A stretch of DNA of 64,000 nucleotides, from positions 60,386,080-60,450,079 of the forward strand of contig NC_082694.2 of NCBI RefSeq assembly GCF_949987515.2, in the 5' to 3' direction. How positions within the stretch are numbered: the first letter of the stretch is position 1; every line of letters begins with the position of its first letter. Below, in pieces: positions 10,780 through 21,631 of this stretch. The DNA comes from Delphinus delphis (taxonomy: Eukaryota; Chordata; Mammalia; Artiodactyla; Delphinidae). A program made the position numbers and the translations under genes. The notes under the pieces were generated by a model. The model saw only the letters and a list, made by a program, of their open reading frames with translations. It was not told the origin of the DNA and searched no databases.

Positions 10780-12639
10780 ATCTAAGGGATGGGCATAGGG
10801 AAAACTAAAAGGGCTTATTCAATAAAATTTAAGGGCCTCTTGTGTTTGCAGCCCAAGAGGAGGCTCTGTAAGTGATCCAGCATAAAGAAGAGACTGTTAA
10901 CAACAGCGGCTCCTTTTTTATAGCACCTTTGCCTACCTTATTCTTATTGAGCTTACTACCTACCAGAAGATATCAGACCCAAAATCACAAGAGAACAGGA
11001 AAGAAAACAAATATAAGCTCTTTAGGAGCCCTAAGAAAACCTCCAAGCAAGGCAGTAATGAGCCTGGATTGCGTGAGGTGAGTTTAAGAATTTCTCCAGG
11101 AAGGAAGTGACTGAAGCAGGTCTTGGAGGATGTTATGAATAATGGTTGATGGTAAAGAGGTGGGAGGACAATTCACGTAAGGAACACAGGTTTCTTAGTT
11201 TCAGAAAGTCAGGAGGGAAGTCACGTGTCAATAGCAAGGGAACGGAGCCATTGTCCCGGCGAAAGCCTTGTGGGTGTACAAGGCGCCCCGATGCATGGCC
11301 ACGATGCACGTGTTTCCTCTGGGAAAATAATTACCAGCATTTAACGCTTTTTTCTAAGAACAGGATATTTTTTTTTTCTCCTTGAGACTCAGGGGCTTTT
11401 ATTACCTCAAAATATTAATCTCATGGCTTTTATTTCACATGAAGTCAAATCCCTTTTGAGATTCTTTGACAAGGGCAAAAATACTGAAAATTCCTAGTGA
11501 GTTGGAAAGGCTGGTATCTGGGACCATTTTATTCATTCTTAGTTAATGACAAGGTCAGGTTATCATCTCTGCCTCTCACTGATGTTGAGATCATAGTATA
11601 TCATTTCCTCTTGGTGCTGTCAGACTTCAGGACAGATAGCCTGGAATAGACACTCCCATTCTCAACCCACTTCCACGGCAGTCACGTTAGTTATTAAATC
11701 AGCAGTGGTTAAAAGCACAGACTGTGGAGTCCAGCCATAGCTGAAATCCTGGCTCCTCCATGTTTATAACACAGTGGGGTTTGCCGTGGAAGTAGGTAGA
11801 GAATGCACTGGCCACTGCCAGGTTCCAAACATACCCAGTGTTGGTGTGATGCAGAGGAGCCCCTGCAACGAGTGTGGACGATTGTCAAGGGCCCTAGCAG
11901 GATGGGAGGACGGCATGGAAATCCCTATCTGTCCCTTCATCCTGTTAGGGAAGGAAGAGTATAGTCAAGAGACCTAAATTACATGTGCTCTGAAGACAAA
12001 GGACGAAGAACACCATACCATATGTAGTATGAGTCAAGTGACCATAGTCTGAATTTCTGGACACCTGTCAAACCTGTTTGGATCACTTGATATTCCTATT
12101 GCCATAGTTGGAGTTTTCATAGAATAGTTACTGACTTAAATATTAGGGTTTTTTTTCTTTTTATTTTTTTGGTGAGCAGCTAAGCAACTTTACAAGTTAT
12201 TTGATTTGAGCTGAGTTTTCAGATTTGAGCCAATTCCCGGCTGAATGTTGCTGACAACTTCAGGGTGAGATTCTCATCCTGTGTTGATATTCTCCTTGCA
12301 GCTTCACAAACCAGGTCAGATCCATTAGTTCTAGAAGCATGGGAGCAGTTCACAGGAATGGTCTTATTTGATTCATATCCACCAGCTAGCGCCTCTGCCT
12401 TGGTCCTTCTGCCCAGCCCTGAGGCTGAGTCCCTTGTAAAACTCGTCATGGTAAATGAGCCAGGCCCTTCTCCTGCCTCGTTATAACTGCCAGGGCTCCA
12501 CATCCGTCTTGAGTCCTCCTCAATAACTCATTTTAATAGGGAGAAAGGTTGAAATGGCCTCTCTTCAAAAGTGCAGGGTTGGTACTTTGAGGTGGATGCT
12601 CTGTCTTCCAATTTTGCTTCTAAAAACCCTTTCAAACAG
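10780..12639. other. mostly unique intronic sequence with a MIR fragment
   Basis: A sense MIR piece lies at about 11700-11770 (agcagtggttaaaagcacag ... ggctcctcc). The stretch 10840-11130 weakly resembles antisense L2. No exon or RNA gene was seen. Confidence 0.4.
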
Positions 12640-12915
12640 TACAATTAGATCCTATAAATGTGAGAAGTGTATGCACATTAGCAGTGAGTCTCCCATATGG
12701 TATTTGTGGGTCTCTATATAATCAGGGTTGTAAAAGAAAAATAAATACAAGCTGTAGCTGAATCATAAACGAGAAGTCCCTTTATAAATAATTGCGGGTT
12801 GAGATGTAGCATAGACTTTGAGTGGGTCTATAAAATAGTCCGCTCAGTCTGGCTATAAGTTCATTTGCATGACAGCCAGGCGGCTGGGAACTAAGCTAAT
12901 GGCGTTTTATAGCCT
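12640..12915. promoter_or_regulatory. candidate conserved noncoding element in the intron
   Basis: This block is AT-rich, free of recognisable repeats and dense in motif-like words. It has a perfect octamer ATTTGCAT near 12864, several CTATA/TATAAA-type words (12650-12920) and a homeodomain-like cataaa/ataaat series. It resembles enhancer-type conserved sequence in texture only. There is no alignment to back this up, so the call is inference. Confidence 0.25.
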
Positions 12916-15146
12916 TGCAGCATATAGCTATGTCCTCAGTTCAGATAATATGGGGAGAGGATAATAATCTAAAAATAGAAAAGGCATCTTTTTATCTTCT
13001 CGTGGGTGGAGTAAAACAGACTAAAAATATGAAAAGCATCCCTTCAGGATGCCATTTACCAGGGTATTCTCTGGTTACATTTATTTCTGTCTTAGATTTT
13101 CATGTAAGTTCAATGTTGGATCTCTAGTAGTATGATTTTTTTTTCTCCTTGAATTTTAAAATACTTTGATCCAGAGACACACTCCTACAGAGGTTTGCAA
13201 AAGGATTGGCATGAGTGCCCTCATCGTCATAATATTTTAGTATTTCTGATACAGAAGGTTGTCTGGTCATCCCTATATTAGTAATAACTGCTGTCTTCAA
13301 ATGGAAAGTCTTCTAGGAAAAGTCTGTGTTTTTTATGGGTGAGTGTGATGTGGAGCCATAAGGAAATGAGCAGTGATAGTTTTCCCCTGTGGGACACTCA
13401 AAATGAATAGGGACGAGACCCCACCCACTGTGCACATCTCAGATGCTCAGGGGCAAGGCTGCTGCCCGGTGACATCCTCCATGCATGCCCGGTACACTGC
13501 CCCATTCCCACAGCAACCCATTCCATCTTGCCAGAACCCTGGGTTCTCCCTTAGAGGATCCAAAAGCTGTTTCCCTGTAGCTTCTGCTTTTGTAGCCCTA
13601 GGGCCTCTCATACTGAACAAGTTAATCCCTTTTCCACTACAGTTCAGTGAATCCTTCAGATCCCTGAAGATTCATTTCCCTCAGTATCTGAGTTTTCTTT
13701 AAGCTGCTCCGCCTCACCTTCTCACGTCTCCTGACGGAGTCCCTTTGTCTCCCTATTGGACTCCTGGGAACCTGTAGGAACATGTTCCAGGTCACCTTTA
13801 TCCCTTTAAAGTGTGAAGCCCAGGGTGAAATAGACTTTTCCAGGGCTCATCGCAGTGGAATTGACTTCCCTATGTTGGCAACGGAGAGCAATACCCCAGA
13901 GATGGTTGTGGGTGTAAGGGGTGGCGGGTTCTTGGCCATGCCACCATCCTTCCCTGGGACTGTTGCCTCAGGCACAAAGGAGGAATAACCAAGTATTTTT
14001 GCTTGGGGCCCAGATGGTGCAGCGGTGCTGCATCTGGGTGCTAGGAAGAAGGGCATGCTGATTCAACACTGAGACAAAGCGAAAAGTGATAGGAAGTTAG
14101 GGGGTCTTGGAAGGACGTGACAACTAAGCAAGAAAGGGGAAGTCGAGTGCAGACTCACTTCCTGCAAGCTGAAGAAAGGAAAAGGCCCACAGGTCCCCCA
14201 GGACAGCCACACACACACATGCCTCCCCCCCACCTGCCCTGTTTTTATGCATGCGTGTTTTAGATTAACATTGCAACCTATTGTGCAGGATGCAAGAACC
14301 TTTTTATCCTCTCTGTCCCCTAAGAATTAATCTAAAAACAATTAGTAGACAAACCAAACATTCCTTTCTTAAAATAAATGGAATTTTTAAAAATCTCAAC
14401 CCCTTTGTTCTTTTCAGAGCCCTGTGAGTTGCCAGTACTGTCAACTCTGGTCATCCAGGGACTGATTTTTGAGTGTGTGACTTTTTCATAACCCTTTGCT
14501 TTTCTCCTCCACCTCCTGGCTGCTGCCCTGTTTTGGTCTTTTCAGCATCATTCTCTTTACCAAAAGGATGATAAGGAAATGAAGGGAAGGGTGGCCACTT
14601 CAGTTTTTTTCTTCATTGAATTATTATTTCTGTGTTGATTTCTCTTGTTAGCACTGTCACTTATGCTTAAATCAGTCACATGTAAGAAACTGGAATTGTC
14701 TGGCCTGGTACAGGAATGACCACCTGACACTGCCTTTCTTATCAAAACCATGCCTTCAACTTCCTCCTGAGTCCTTTTGTGTCTTGGAACCCTTGAGCTT
14801 CTCACAAGTTCCTGTGAGTGGGGGTCTGTGCCTTTGCAGCTGGACTTCTCGCCCACACATCTGCCGGACATCCTCTCTAACCTTGATAGACGGTGACAGG
14901 CGACTGACTGGGGAGTTGAACCCTTTTGTTGGCCAGTCTCTCCTCTCCAGTGCCCAGGAGCTGGAACCTTTGTTTTCAGAGGAATCTATAATTTCCAAGA
15001 TGAATATTACCTCAAATGTCATCTAAGCAGGGGAAGAGGAGCAAACAGTGATCTAAGAACTTCCGGAGAACGGAATCAGCAATCTTGGAGAGTTCAGATT
15101 TCAGGGTCAAGGGCAGCGTTTTGAGAAAGGTCTACACATAGGATGG
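12916..15146. other. unique intronic sequence
   Basis: No repeat family, exon or RNA gene was recognised. A short (CA)n-like run lies near 14210. The open frames at 13373-13702 and 14557-15026 have no family-like features and overlap each other on opposite strands. Confidence 0.35.
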
Positions 15147-15237
15147 TTTCTTTTTCTCTCTCTTTTTCTTTCTTTCTTTCCTTTCTCCCTCCAGTCCTTC
15201 ATCCCTTCCTCCCTTTCTTCCTTCCTCTTTCCAAGAC
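15147..15237 (+). repeat. (CTTT)n / (CCTT)n pyrimidine-rich microsatellite
   Basis: About 90 bases are almost pure C/T on the + strand, with tandem ctttctttctttc and ccttcctccctttc units. Impure, so moderately old. Confidence 0.85.
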
Positions 15238-15558
15238 GGTGGGAGTGGAGGAATGATGGCAATGTAGGAAAGCTGGAGAGCAGGAGAGTCCCAAGTGTGG
15301 AGAGTTGTTGATGGTGGTAGAGTCCTGACCGATACGCAAAGGCTGGAAATGCTCTTCATTTGGATCTTGGAACACCCAGGAGGGCTGGCTCTCCAGTTCT
15401 AGTCAGGCCTGTAAGCCCTTTTGGTTTAGCTCTTCCTGTCTTCTTCTCCCGCTTCCTCCTCCTGGGTGTCCACCTGACTCAGGCTCTCCCTCTGATTCAT
15501 CCCTTGCTCTGTCTGCTACTATGTGGGTCAGCCACCAGCAGCCTCCAGGAGCCCAAGT

Positions 15559-15668
15559 CTCCTTTTCAGAAAATGGTGAGGAGGGACGGGATTTCGTGTT
15601 GTGGCCTTTAGGACTCCTTTTCAGAAAATGGTGAGGAGGGACGGGATTTCGTGTTGTGGCCTTTAGGA
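15559..15668 (+). repeat. perfect 55-bp tandem duplication
   Basis: Two adjacent 55-base units, 15559-15613 and 15614-15668, are identical at every position. Each starts ctccttttcagaaaatgg and ends ggcctttagga. The flanking sequence is single copy. The lack of any mismatch implies a recent event, a polymorphic length variant or an assembly artefact. Confidence 0.95.
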
Positions 15669-16139
15669 CCATTCCATCATAAAATGCTGCTCATCTGCAT
15701 CACCACCACCTCTCAGAGAAGGAGCTATACTCCTGAGCCCCAGTACCTCCACCTGCCTGTGCTTCCCTCCACATGGGTACCCTGCCACCCACACCTTCCC
15801 CAGCATCCTGGGGCTCTTCCCTCTTCTCATTTCCTTCTGACGAAAAACCTCTTCTGAGACCTTTTCCATCCTACAAATACAGACTAGTGGAGCCTCTTTG
15901 GTGAAGGCCTGATCACCACAGAAAGGAATGATCTGTCCCTTTGACAAGCTCAGGTGAGATGAGGCTCAGCCCTCTCGTGAGGCCTTCTGCCTTAAGATTT
16001 TGGCTTTTGAACCCACTTTCCCATAATATTTTTTGCATTATTATCAGTGACTTATGGGTTCGGTAGACTTTTTAGGACCTACGTATAAAATTGTCTCTGC
16101 AGGAAAGTGCAATCTGAGCCCGAAACAACCCTCGTACTT
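15669..16139. other. unique intronic sequence
   Basis: C/T-biased unique DNA with no recognised element. Confidence 0.35.
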
Positions 16140-16860
16140 ATTTTTTTTAAATAGCTAATTCATGCACGTAGTTCAGAAATCCAAAATCATGAAAGGATGT
16201 ACTGTGAAAAGTTTCTCTTCCACCCTTAGCCCCTTCCATCCACTTCCTCTCCCCGTGGGCACCTCACCATTATTTCCTGTGTATGCTTCCAGAGAAAGCT
16301 TATCTACATACAAGCCAGTACAGATGTTATCAACACACTTTTGCACCTCTCTTTTTTTTCCTTTGAAGATATAGGTCTTTGAAGTTCTTTCTATATCAGC
16401 ATATAAAGAGCTGCTTCATCCTTTTCTAGGCCTGTGTAATATTCATTTGTACAGATGCACCTTAATTTGTATAAACAGTCCTCTAAAGGTGGACAACTAG
16501 GTTGTTTCCAATTTTTTTTTTTTTTTTTTTTTTTTTGGCCACACCGCATAGCTTGTGGAATCTTAGTTCCCCGACCAGGGATTGAACCCGGGCCCCTAGC
16601 AGTGAAAGCTCCATGTCCTAACCACTGGACTACCAGGGAATTCTCAGTTGTTTCCAACTCTTGGCTGTTATAAACTATGCTGGACCGACAACACTGTATA
16701 TGTATTATTTCCTTATTTCCCGTATACGTAAATTGGATAAATCTCTGTAAGTGGAATTCCAGGGCCTAAGGAATGTGATTTGTAGTTTTCATAGATACCG
16801 CATTCCACTGAGGTTAGACCTGTGCATGCTTCCCTACTCTTATCAGCCCATCGTGTTATC
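16140..16860 (-). repeat. ancient L1 (L1ME-type) 3' end, antisense
   Basis: aatagctaattcatgcacgt, then tatatcagcatataaagagctgc, acagatgcaccttaatttgt, ggacaactaggttgtttcca, and after the nested SINE ttggctgttataaac and gtggaattccagggcc, follow the order of an L1ME-type 3' region read on the minus strand. The SINE at 16512-16646 inserted into it. Confidence 0.65.
16512..16646 (-). mobile_element. short CHR-type tRNA-derived SINE, antisense
   Basis: Poly(T) is followed by ggccacaccgcatagcttgt, gaccagggattgaacccggg (reverse of the pol III B box) and ccaaccactgg-like head sequence. The 11-bp target-site duplication gttgtttccaa is perfect at 16501-16511 and 16647-16657. The target is the old L1ME, giving a clear order of events. 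Confidence 0.88.
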
Positions 16861-16969
16861 ACATATTTGTATCTTAAAGAGGCTTTGGAAGGAACCCCCT
16901 TCATCATTTGGGAGCTGACTGACTTCCCAGGGAGTGTGCTCCTTAAATGGCAAGACCCTCATGTCTGGA

Positions 16970-17150
16970 GCCCATGCCCAGCCACTTGGCTTAGTGCCCA
17001 GTAGCTGTGCGGCCTTGGCAAAGCCTGTGCCTTGATGCTTCGTCAGTAAAATGGGGGTGTTAACATGTGTTCTTGTGAGTGAGCTAGAACACACCAAAGG
17101 TTGGAACAGTGCCTAGCACATAGAGGCGTTCTCAATAAACATTTCTTGTC
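16970..17150 (+). repeat. MIR SINE
   Basis: agtagctgtgcggccttggc, cagtaaaatgggggtgt, and the tail agtgcctagcacatagagg with ctcaataaaca form a sense MIR followed by an L2/MIR-type end. Confidence 0.65.
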
Positions 17151-19189
17151 ATATGACACGTTGGTGGTTCCCATGAGATGCACACATACCCTCTCCAGGA
17201 CCAGGCACTTTGTTCCCAGTGAAGAAACCACCCTGCAGTTTCCTGCTTTAGCAACAGCATAGAAGTTGTTGAGCAGTCAGCCTGGGGCATGGCTGTCCAC
17301 TGACTGATAAGCCAAGGAGCCCAGAACATTCAGAAAGCAGAAAGGAGGGGAGGAAGCTGTCAGGGTATTGGATTGTCTCTCCCAGGATCAAGCATGGTTG
17401 CCCCTGAGCTGGAGGAGGAAAGATAACAGATAAGATAGATGGATGGGTCAGAGCTCTCAGATATTTTCCCAGCACCATGTCACAAACATCAACTTGTCTA
17501 AAGTTGTAAAACTGACATTTTTGCACCAAATTCCCTTAACTTCCAATGAATTGGAGGGCTCCTAGCCCTGGCACACAATAGAAATTCAATACAAATTACT
17601 GTTTCCAAAGTCCTAGAAGCCTCCATCCCTGTCATGCAGTAAATACTATGTAAATATTTGTAGAAAGAAAGAAAAATGCCTTTTAAGGTATCTCCTTTCT
17701 TTTCCCACTCCTGATAATCTACTGCCTGCAGCTTATCTAGCCTCTGCTCACCAACCCTTTTCTTACTTTTTTCTTTGTTTTTTTGTTGCTTGTCTTCCAC
17801 CTTTGCATCCACTCCACTGACATAAAACCCAGCTTCTACCAGGTCGAGCAAGCCTCTGCTGAGGGGCCTGCAGGGCCCATGGCCATGGCTGTGGCCAGGC
17901 AGGGACTGAGGACTGGGCCTTCCAAGTGTAGCAGGCATACCCTCTACCTTTTCTCCTCACTTCTGCTCCCCAATATCCCCAGTTACTGTACAGGTAAAGG
18001 GTGAATGTGAGTGATCCAGTCAGAGGAGCAGAGAAGCACTCTAGCTGCATCTTCGTGCTATTTTTGTTTTTCTAAAGAATCTGAAATGAATGCCATGCCT
18101 TGGTTCTGGCCTTGCATAACCCTGGCTCCACCAGCTGACCACATGCAGCCCTCACATGCCTTGGAGTTGCAGTGGACACACTGTATCTTTCCATGGCAGC
18201 TGCCCTCCTGGCCTTGTGCACTGAGGACACAGCTCCAGTGGGCAGCTGTTCTTCGGGGCTGCCCCCCACCTTCTGCAGGCCCAGCGCCCTAGCTGCTTCT
18301 GCAGGTGGTCATCATACTGTGCCTAGAGGGGCAGGGAGGCGACACCAAGCACCCTGGGTGGCAGGGGCCCTGGGCTGTTGTGCACTTAGAGGGGAAGGAC
18401 ATTGATGTTTTAGCACGAAGACCCAGGGCTTCCACTTCTGTTACTATTACAAGACCCAAATTAGAGTTAAAACTATGAGAATGTCAGACTCACAAGCATG
18501 TCTTCCCATGCTAGGGTTCCCCATCTACTCACTTGGTATCAAGCATCTCTTTTAGTAACATGGTATCTCTGTGCCTTCCTAATCTGAAGTGGGAAGGCCA
18601 ACCCACCAGGCACCTCCGGGGAGTGTGTGGTCGTATCTGGCAACTTCCAGGGTAGCCTGCACTGGGTGCAAACCCTCATGCCACCTTGGCCTCCTCCCCA
18701 TTCCCAGAGCCAGGGTAGGGGTGGTCTCTCCAGCTCATCCTTCTCTGCCTCCTTAGGCCTGGGTGCCTGCCACTTCCCAAACAGAGCTACTTGTTACCTG
18801 GCTGGAGCAGAGTCCTCACCATCTGCCACAGGCAAATGAATTTAAAACTGTTGCTGACAGGAAAAAAATATGGGGCAGATATAGACGGCCTCCAGCTGCT
18901 ACAAAGCAAATGTGGCTCTCAAGCCACCATCTAACCCAGCCCTCGGAGTATTTACTTATTTATTTGCTCTGCGGCCAGGGGGAGGACAGCCCAATGGGAG
19001 GGGTCACAGCAGAGCCATTTTAGGAATTCCCACAGTGGCGAAGGGTTTAGCTTCTCCATGTCAGCTGATGTGACTGAAGAGTTGGAGGATTATTTTCAAG
19101 AGATGAAGAGGTTCTCATCTGTAAAACGAGAGCCCCAAACCTTCTTGTAGCCCATCACTTCTAATTGTGTCATATAGCATGTGCAGGGA
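17151..19189. other. unique intronic sequence
   Basis: No exon or named repeat. The GC-richer stretch around 18100-18400 gives several overlapping open frames on both strands, a composition effect rather than a gene. Confidence 0.35.
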
Positions 19190-19615
19190 GAGTGTGTTAA
19201 CTTTCTACGTGGGTAACAAATTACAAACATAGTGGCTTACAGCCCTACCTGTGTTCTGTCTCACAGTGTCTGCAGGTCAGAGGTCCAGGCAGGGCTTAGA
19301 TGCATAGTCTCATCAGGCTGTAAACTAGGGGTCGGAGTTATGGTCTCATCGGAGGCTCAACTGGGAAAAGATCCACTTCCAGGTTCCCCCAGGTTGCTGG
19401 CAGAATTCATTTCCATATGCCCTCTCTCAGTGGCTTACTTTTTCAAAACCAGTAAAGGGAGCCTCCCTCCAGTCTGCTAAGATGGAATCTTTTATAATGT
19501 AACCTAATCAGGGCTGTGACATCTCATCACCTTGTTTAGAAGCAACTCGCAGGTTCTACCCACAAAGGCATTAACACCAGGCGGCCACTTACTTGGAACC
19601 CTGCCTACCACAGGG
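19190..19615 (-). mobile_element. MLT1-type (ERVL-MaLR) solo LTR, antisense
   Basis: gtaacaaattacaaacatagtggc, tcagaggtccaggcagg, ggctcaactgggaaaagatcc, ttataatgtaacctaatcagg and the terminal ccctgcctaccaca reproduce the order of an MLT1 LTR on the minus strand. No internal retroviral genes accompany it. Confidence 0.6.
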
Positions 19616-19784
19616 AAAGGATACAAGCTTATCAGCAAATGTTTCTAAAGTATTCTCAAGTGAAGACCCAACCTATTATGTATGATCACACTTTTCTCTT
19701 TGAAAAAGAAGCAGTTTTGTTCTTTTCCTTCCATTTCAGAATGTCGCCAAATCCTGAATTTATTTTTTGCTTTTCACAATCTTT

Positions 19785-19915
19785 TTATTTTATTTTATAT
19801 TGGAGTATAGTTGATAAACAATGTTGTGTTAGTTTCAGGTGTACAGCAAAGTGATTCAGTTATACATATATATGTATCTATTCTTCTTCAAATTCTTTTC
19901 CCATTTAGGTTAAAA
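19785..19915 (-). mobile_element. 5'-truncated L1 3' terminus, antisense
   Basis: A T-rich tail (ctttttattttattttatat) is followed by ggagtatagttgataaaca, gtgttagtttcaggtgtaca and gcaaagtgattcagttatac. This is the reverse of the cetartiodactyl L1 3' UTR. Only the last ~130 bases of the element are present. Confidence 0.75.
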
Positions 19916-20630
19916 TCCTGAAATTTTTGACAGCCCCGTTCTCTCTGCCACAACTTGATTCCAGCTCCAACTTCCATAATGGCTTTATGTTACTGAGAAA
20001 GAGTGTTCCTTTTTTTTGACTTCCGAATCTCAGTTGTCTCAACTGTAAGAATGCATTTTCACTGAGATTTTGTTGGATACTAGCTTCACTGTCACTTAGT
20101 AAATGATATTTCCAGTTCCTTTCCTTATAGGACTTCATTGTATTGCATTTTTATTTATATAAAGAAGTCAATCAACAACAAAATATTCTTCGTCTTGCTA
20201 GTGTGAACGCCAATGCAAGAGAGAATATATATTTTAAAACAAATTCAGTTGTGTCTAAGGAGCTGAAATCACTCTGCTCATGTGCTGAGAGCAGTTCTTA
20301 TAACAGAGGAAAAGGACTAAAATCTCAGACGTATCCAGAAAATTGTGTCCATGACCATGTTTAAAAAGTGCTGATGTCATATGTTTGGGTTTTTTAATCT
20401 CTCTTTATCTCCCTTTTTTCTTTTTTCCCCTGAAGTAAGACTAAGATTAGTGGACCCTTGTTAAGATCAAAGTTTTTATCCTGCTTAATGGAGAGAAACA
20501 AAATAAAGTTTGGCTTCAGATGGGAACTGGTCCTGCCATTATTTACAGGCTCTTGAAAAAGTGAAAAAGTCAAGCCCAAGTGATCCCTGAAGGGTCAGCT
20601 AATTATAACCTGCTTTGGTTTCTCTTCCAG
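19916..20630. other. CDC42EP3: unique sequence at the 3' end of the intron
   Basis: Unique AT-rich DNA leads into the acceptor. The polypyrimidine tract and CAG lie at 20611-20630. Confidence 0.5.
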
Positions 20631-20638
20631 GTTTCTCC

Positions 20639-20698
20639 ATGCTGTGGAAGGGACTGGCGGATGTAACCGGCTCTCCAGAAAGCCCTGCTTGGCTATAA
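20639..20698 (+). promoter_or_regulatory. uORF of 19 codons in the CDC42EP3 leader
   Basis: ATG at 20639 opens a 19-codon frame ending at TAA 20696-20698. It is in the same frame as the main coding sequence but terminates 168 nt upstream of it. The initiation context is weak: T at -3 and C at +4. A repressive effect, if any, would be modest because many ribosomes should scan past. Confidence 0.6.
20661..20666 (+). promoter_or_regulatory. minimal start-stop uORF (ATG TAA)
   Basis: The start codon is followed immediately by a stop codon, inside the 19-codon uORF but in another frame. Start-stop elements are known in other mRNAs to hold ribosomes and lower downstream translation. Confidence 0.6.
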
Positions 20699-20761
20699 GT
20701 CCAGGAAGGCCTCTTAGACCTCCATCTCATTTCAGAGCCACTTCTGAGCTACTTGAGAAAA

Positions 20762-20770
20762 ATGATGTGA
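20762..20770 (+). promoter_or_regulatory. minimal uORF ATG ATG TGA
   Basis: Two consecutive start codons are closed directly by TGA, 96 nt before the main start. The context of the first is better than that of uORF1, with A at -3. The second ATG with TGA is itself a start-stop. Confidence 0.6.
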
Positions 20771-20866
20771 CAGTTCCTATCAAAAAGGTTACTGGGAAAC
20801 ATATAACATCTGTGAAGAAAGTCGCCCTTTTCCCCTTTTGCAAAATCGACATCCTCAAACTCCAAA

Positions 20867-21631
20867 ATGCCAGCCAAGACCCCAATTTACCTGAAAGCTG
20901 CCAATAACAAGAAAGGAAAGAAATTTAAACTGAGGGACATCTTGTCTCCAGATATGATCAGCCCTCCCCTTGGAGACTTCCGCCACACCATTCACATTGG
21001 CAAAGAGGGCCAGCACGATGTCTTTGGAGACATTTCCTTTCTTCAAGGCAACTATGAGCTTCTACCTGGAAACCAGGAGAAAGCGCGCATGGGCCAGTTC
21101 CCTGGGCATAACGAGTTCTTCCGGGCCAACAGCACCTCCGACTCCATGTTCACAGAAACGCCCTCTCCGGTGCTCAAAAATGCCATCTCCCTCCCAACCA
21201 TCGGAGGGTCCCAGGCACTCATGTTGCCCTTGTTGTCACCGGTGACATTCAGTTCCAAACAGGAGTCCTTAGGGCCGGGAAAGCTGCCCCGGCTTAGCTG
21301 TGAGCCGGTCATGGAGGAGAAGGCTCCGGAGGAAAGCAGCCTGTTGGAGAACGGGACGGTCCACCAGGGGGACGTCTCGTGGGGGTCCAGCGGGTCCGCA
21401 TCCCAGTCCAGCCAGGGCAGGGGCAGCCACTCCTCCAGCCTCTCCGAACAGTATCCCGACTGGGCGGCCGAGGACATGTTTGATCATTCCGCCCCGTGCG
21501 AGCTCATCAAGGAAAAGACTAAATCAGAGGAGTCCCTCTCTGATCTCACGGGTTCCCTCCTCTCCCTGCAGCTCGATCTTGGGCCCTCATTTCTAGATGA
21601 GGTGCTGAATGTCATGGATAAAAATAAGTAA
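20867..21631 (+). CDS. CDC42EP3: Cdc42 effector protein 3 (Borg2)
   Basis: The frame encodes a 254-residue effector of the Rho GTPases Cdc42 and TC10 that organises septins and actin and promotes pseudopodia and cell-shape change at the cytoskeleton and cell cortex. The length is the one expected for the family. A lysine-rich N terminus (KKGKKFK, residues 15-21) precedes the CRIB motif at about 31-45 ([15 protein letters not shown]), which has all the canonical I-S-x-P, F-x-H and H-x-G residues. GDISFL follows at 54-59. A conserved block at about 104-125 ([11 protein letters not shown] ... LMLPLLSP) is probably the Borg homology region used for septin binding. Residues 170-205 are Ser/Gly-rich and likely disordered and phosphorylated. 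The C terminus holds a conserved leucine-rich stretch ([19 protein letters not shown]). The ATG at 20867 has A at -3 and starts the classic [14 protein letters not shown]. The frame is uninterrupted in one exon, as in other mammals. No inactivating change is seen. Confidence 0.97.
   Translation: MPAKTPIYLKAANNKKGKKFKLRDILSPDMISPPLGDFRHTIHIGKEGQHDVFGDISFLQGNYELLPGNQEKARMGQFPGHNEFFRANSTSDSMFTETPSPVLKNAISLPTIGGSQALMLPLLSPVTFSSKQESLGPGKLPRLSCEPVMEEKAPEESSLLENGTVHQGDVSWGSSGSASQSSQGRGSHSSSLSEQYPDWAAEDMFDHSAPCELIKEKTKSEESLSDLTGSLLSLQLDLGPSFLDEVLNVMDKNK

Larger units (their letters stand above)
84..20630 (+). other. CDC42EP3: large first intron of CDC42EP3
   Basis: The intron is bounded by GTGAGT at 84 and by a pyrimidine-rich acceptor ending TCTCTTCCAG at 20630, with a branch-point-like CTAAT near 20598. 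It contains no convincing coding exon. It is filled with repeats annotated separately and with unique AT-rich DNA. If the promoter island is assigned correctly, the intron is about 20.5 kb. Confidence 0.5.
20631..20866 (+). other. CDC42EP3: 5' UTR portion of the coding exon of CDC42EP3
   Basis: It begins right after the TCTCTTCCAG acceptor and runs to the base before the start codon. It contains four upstream ATGs (20639, 20661, 20762, 20765), all closed by stops before the main ATG. The exon start is inferred from the splice signal. A read-through or alternative upstream start site cannot be excluded. Confidence 0.7.

Noticed and set aside
17498..17938. 146-codon open frame on the minus strand starting with ATG
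   Set aside because: No recognisable domain, no splice context, overlapped by other open frames on both strands, and it lies in the intron of CDC42EP3. Length is within chance for this GC content.
20644..20907. 87-codon frame overlapping the CDC42EP3 start in another frame
   Set aside because: Opens with GTG, not ATG, and extends into the true coding sequence. The 19-codon ATG uORF is the only initiation-competent frame here.
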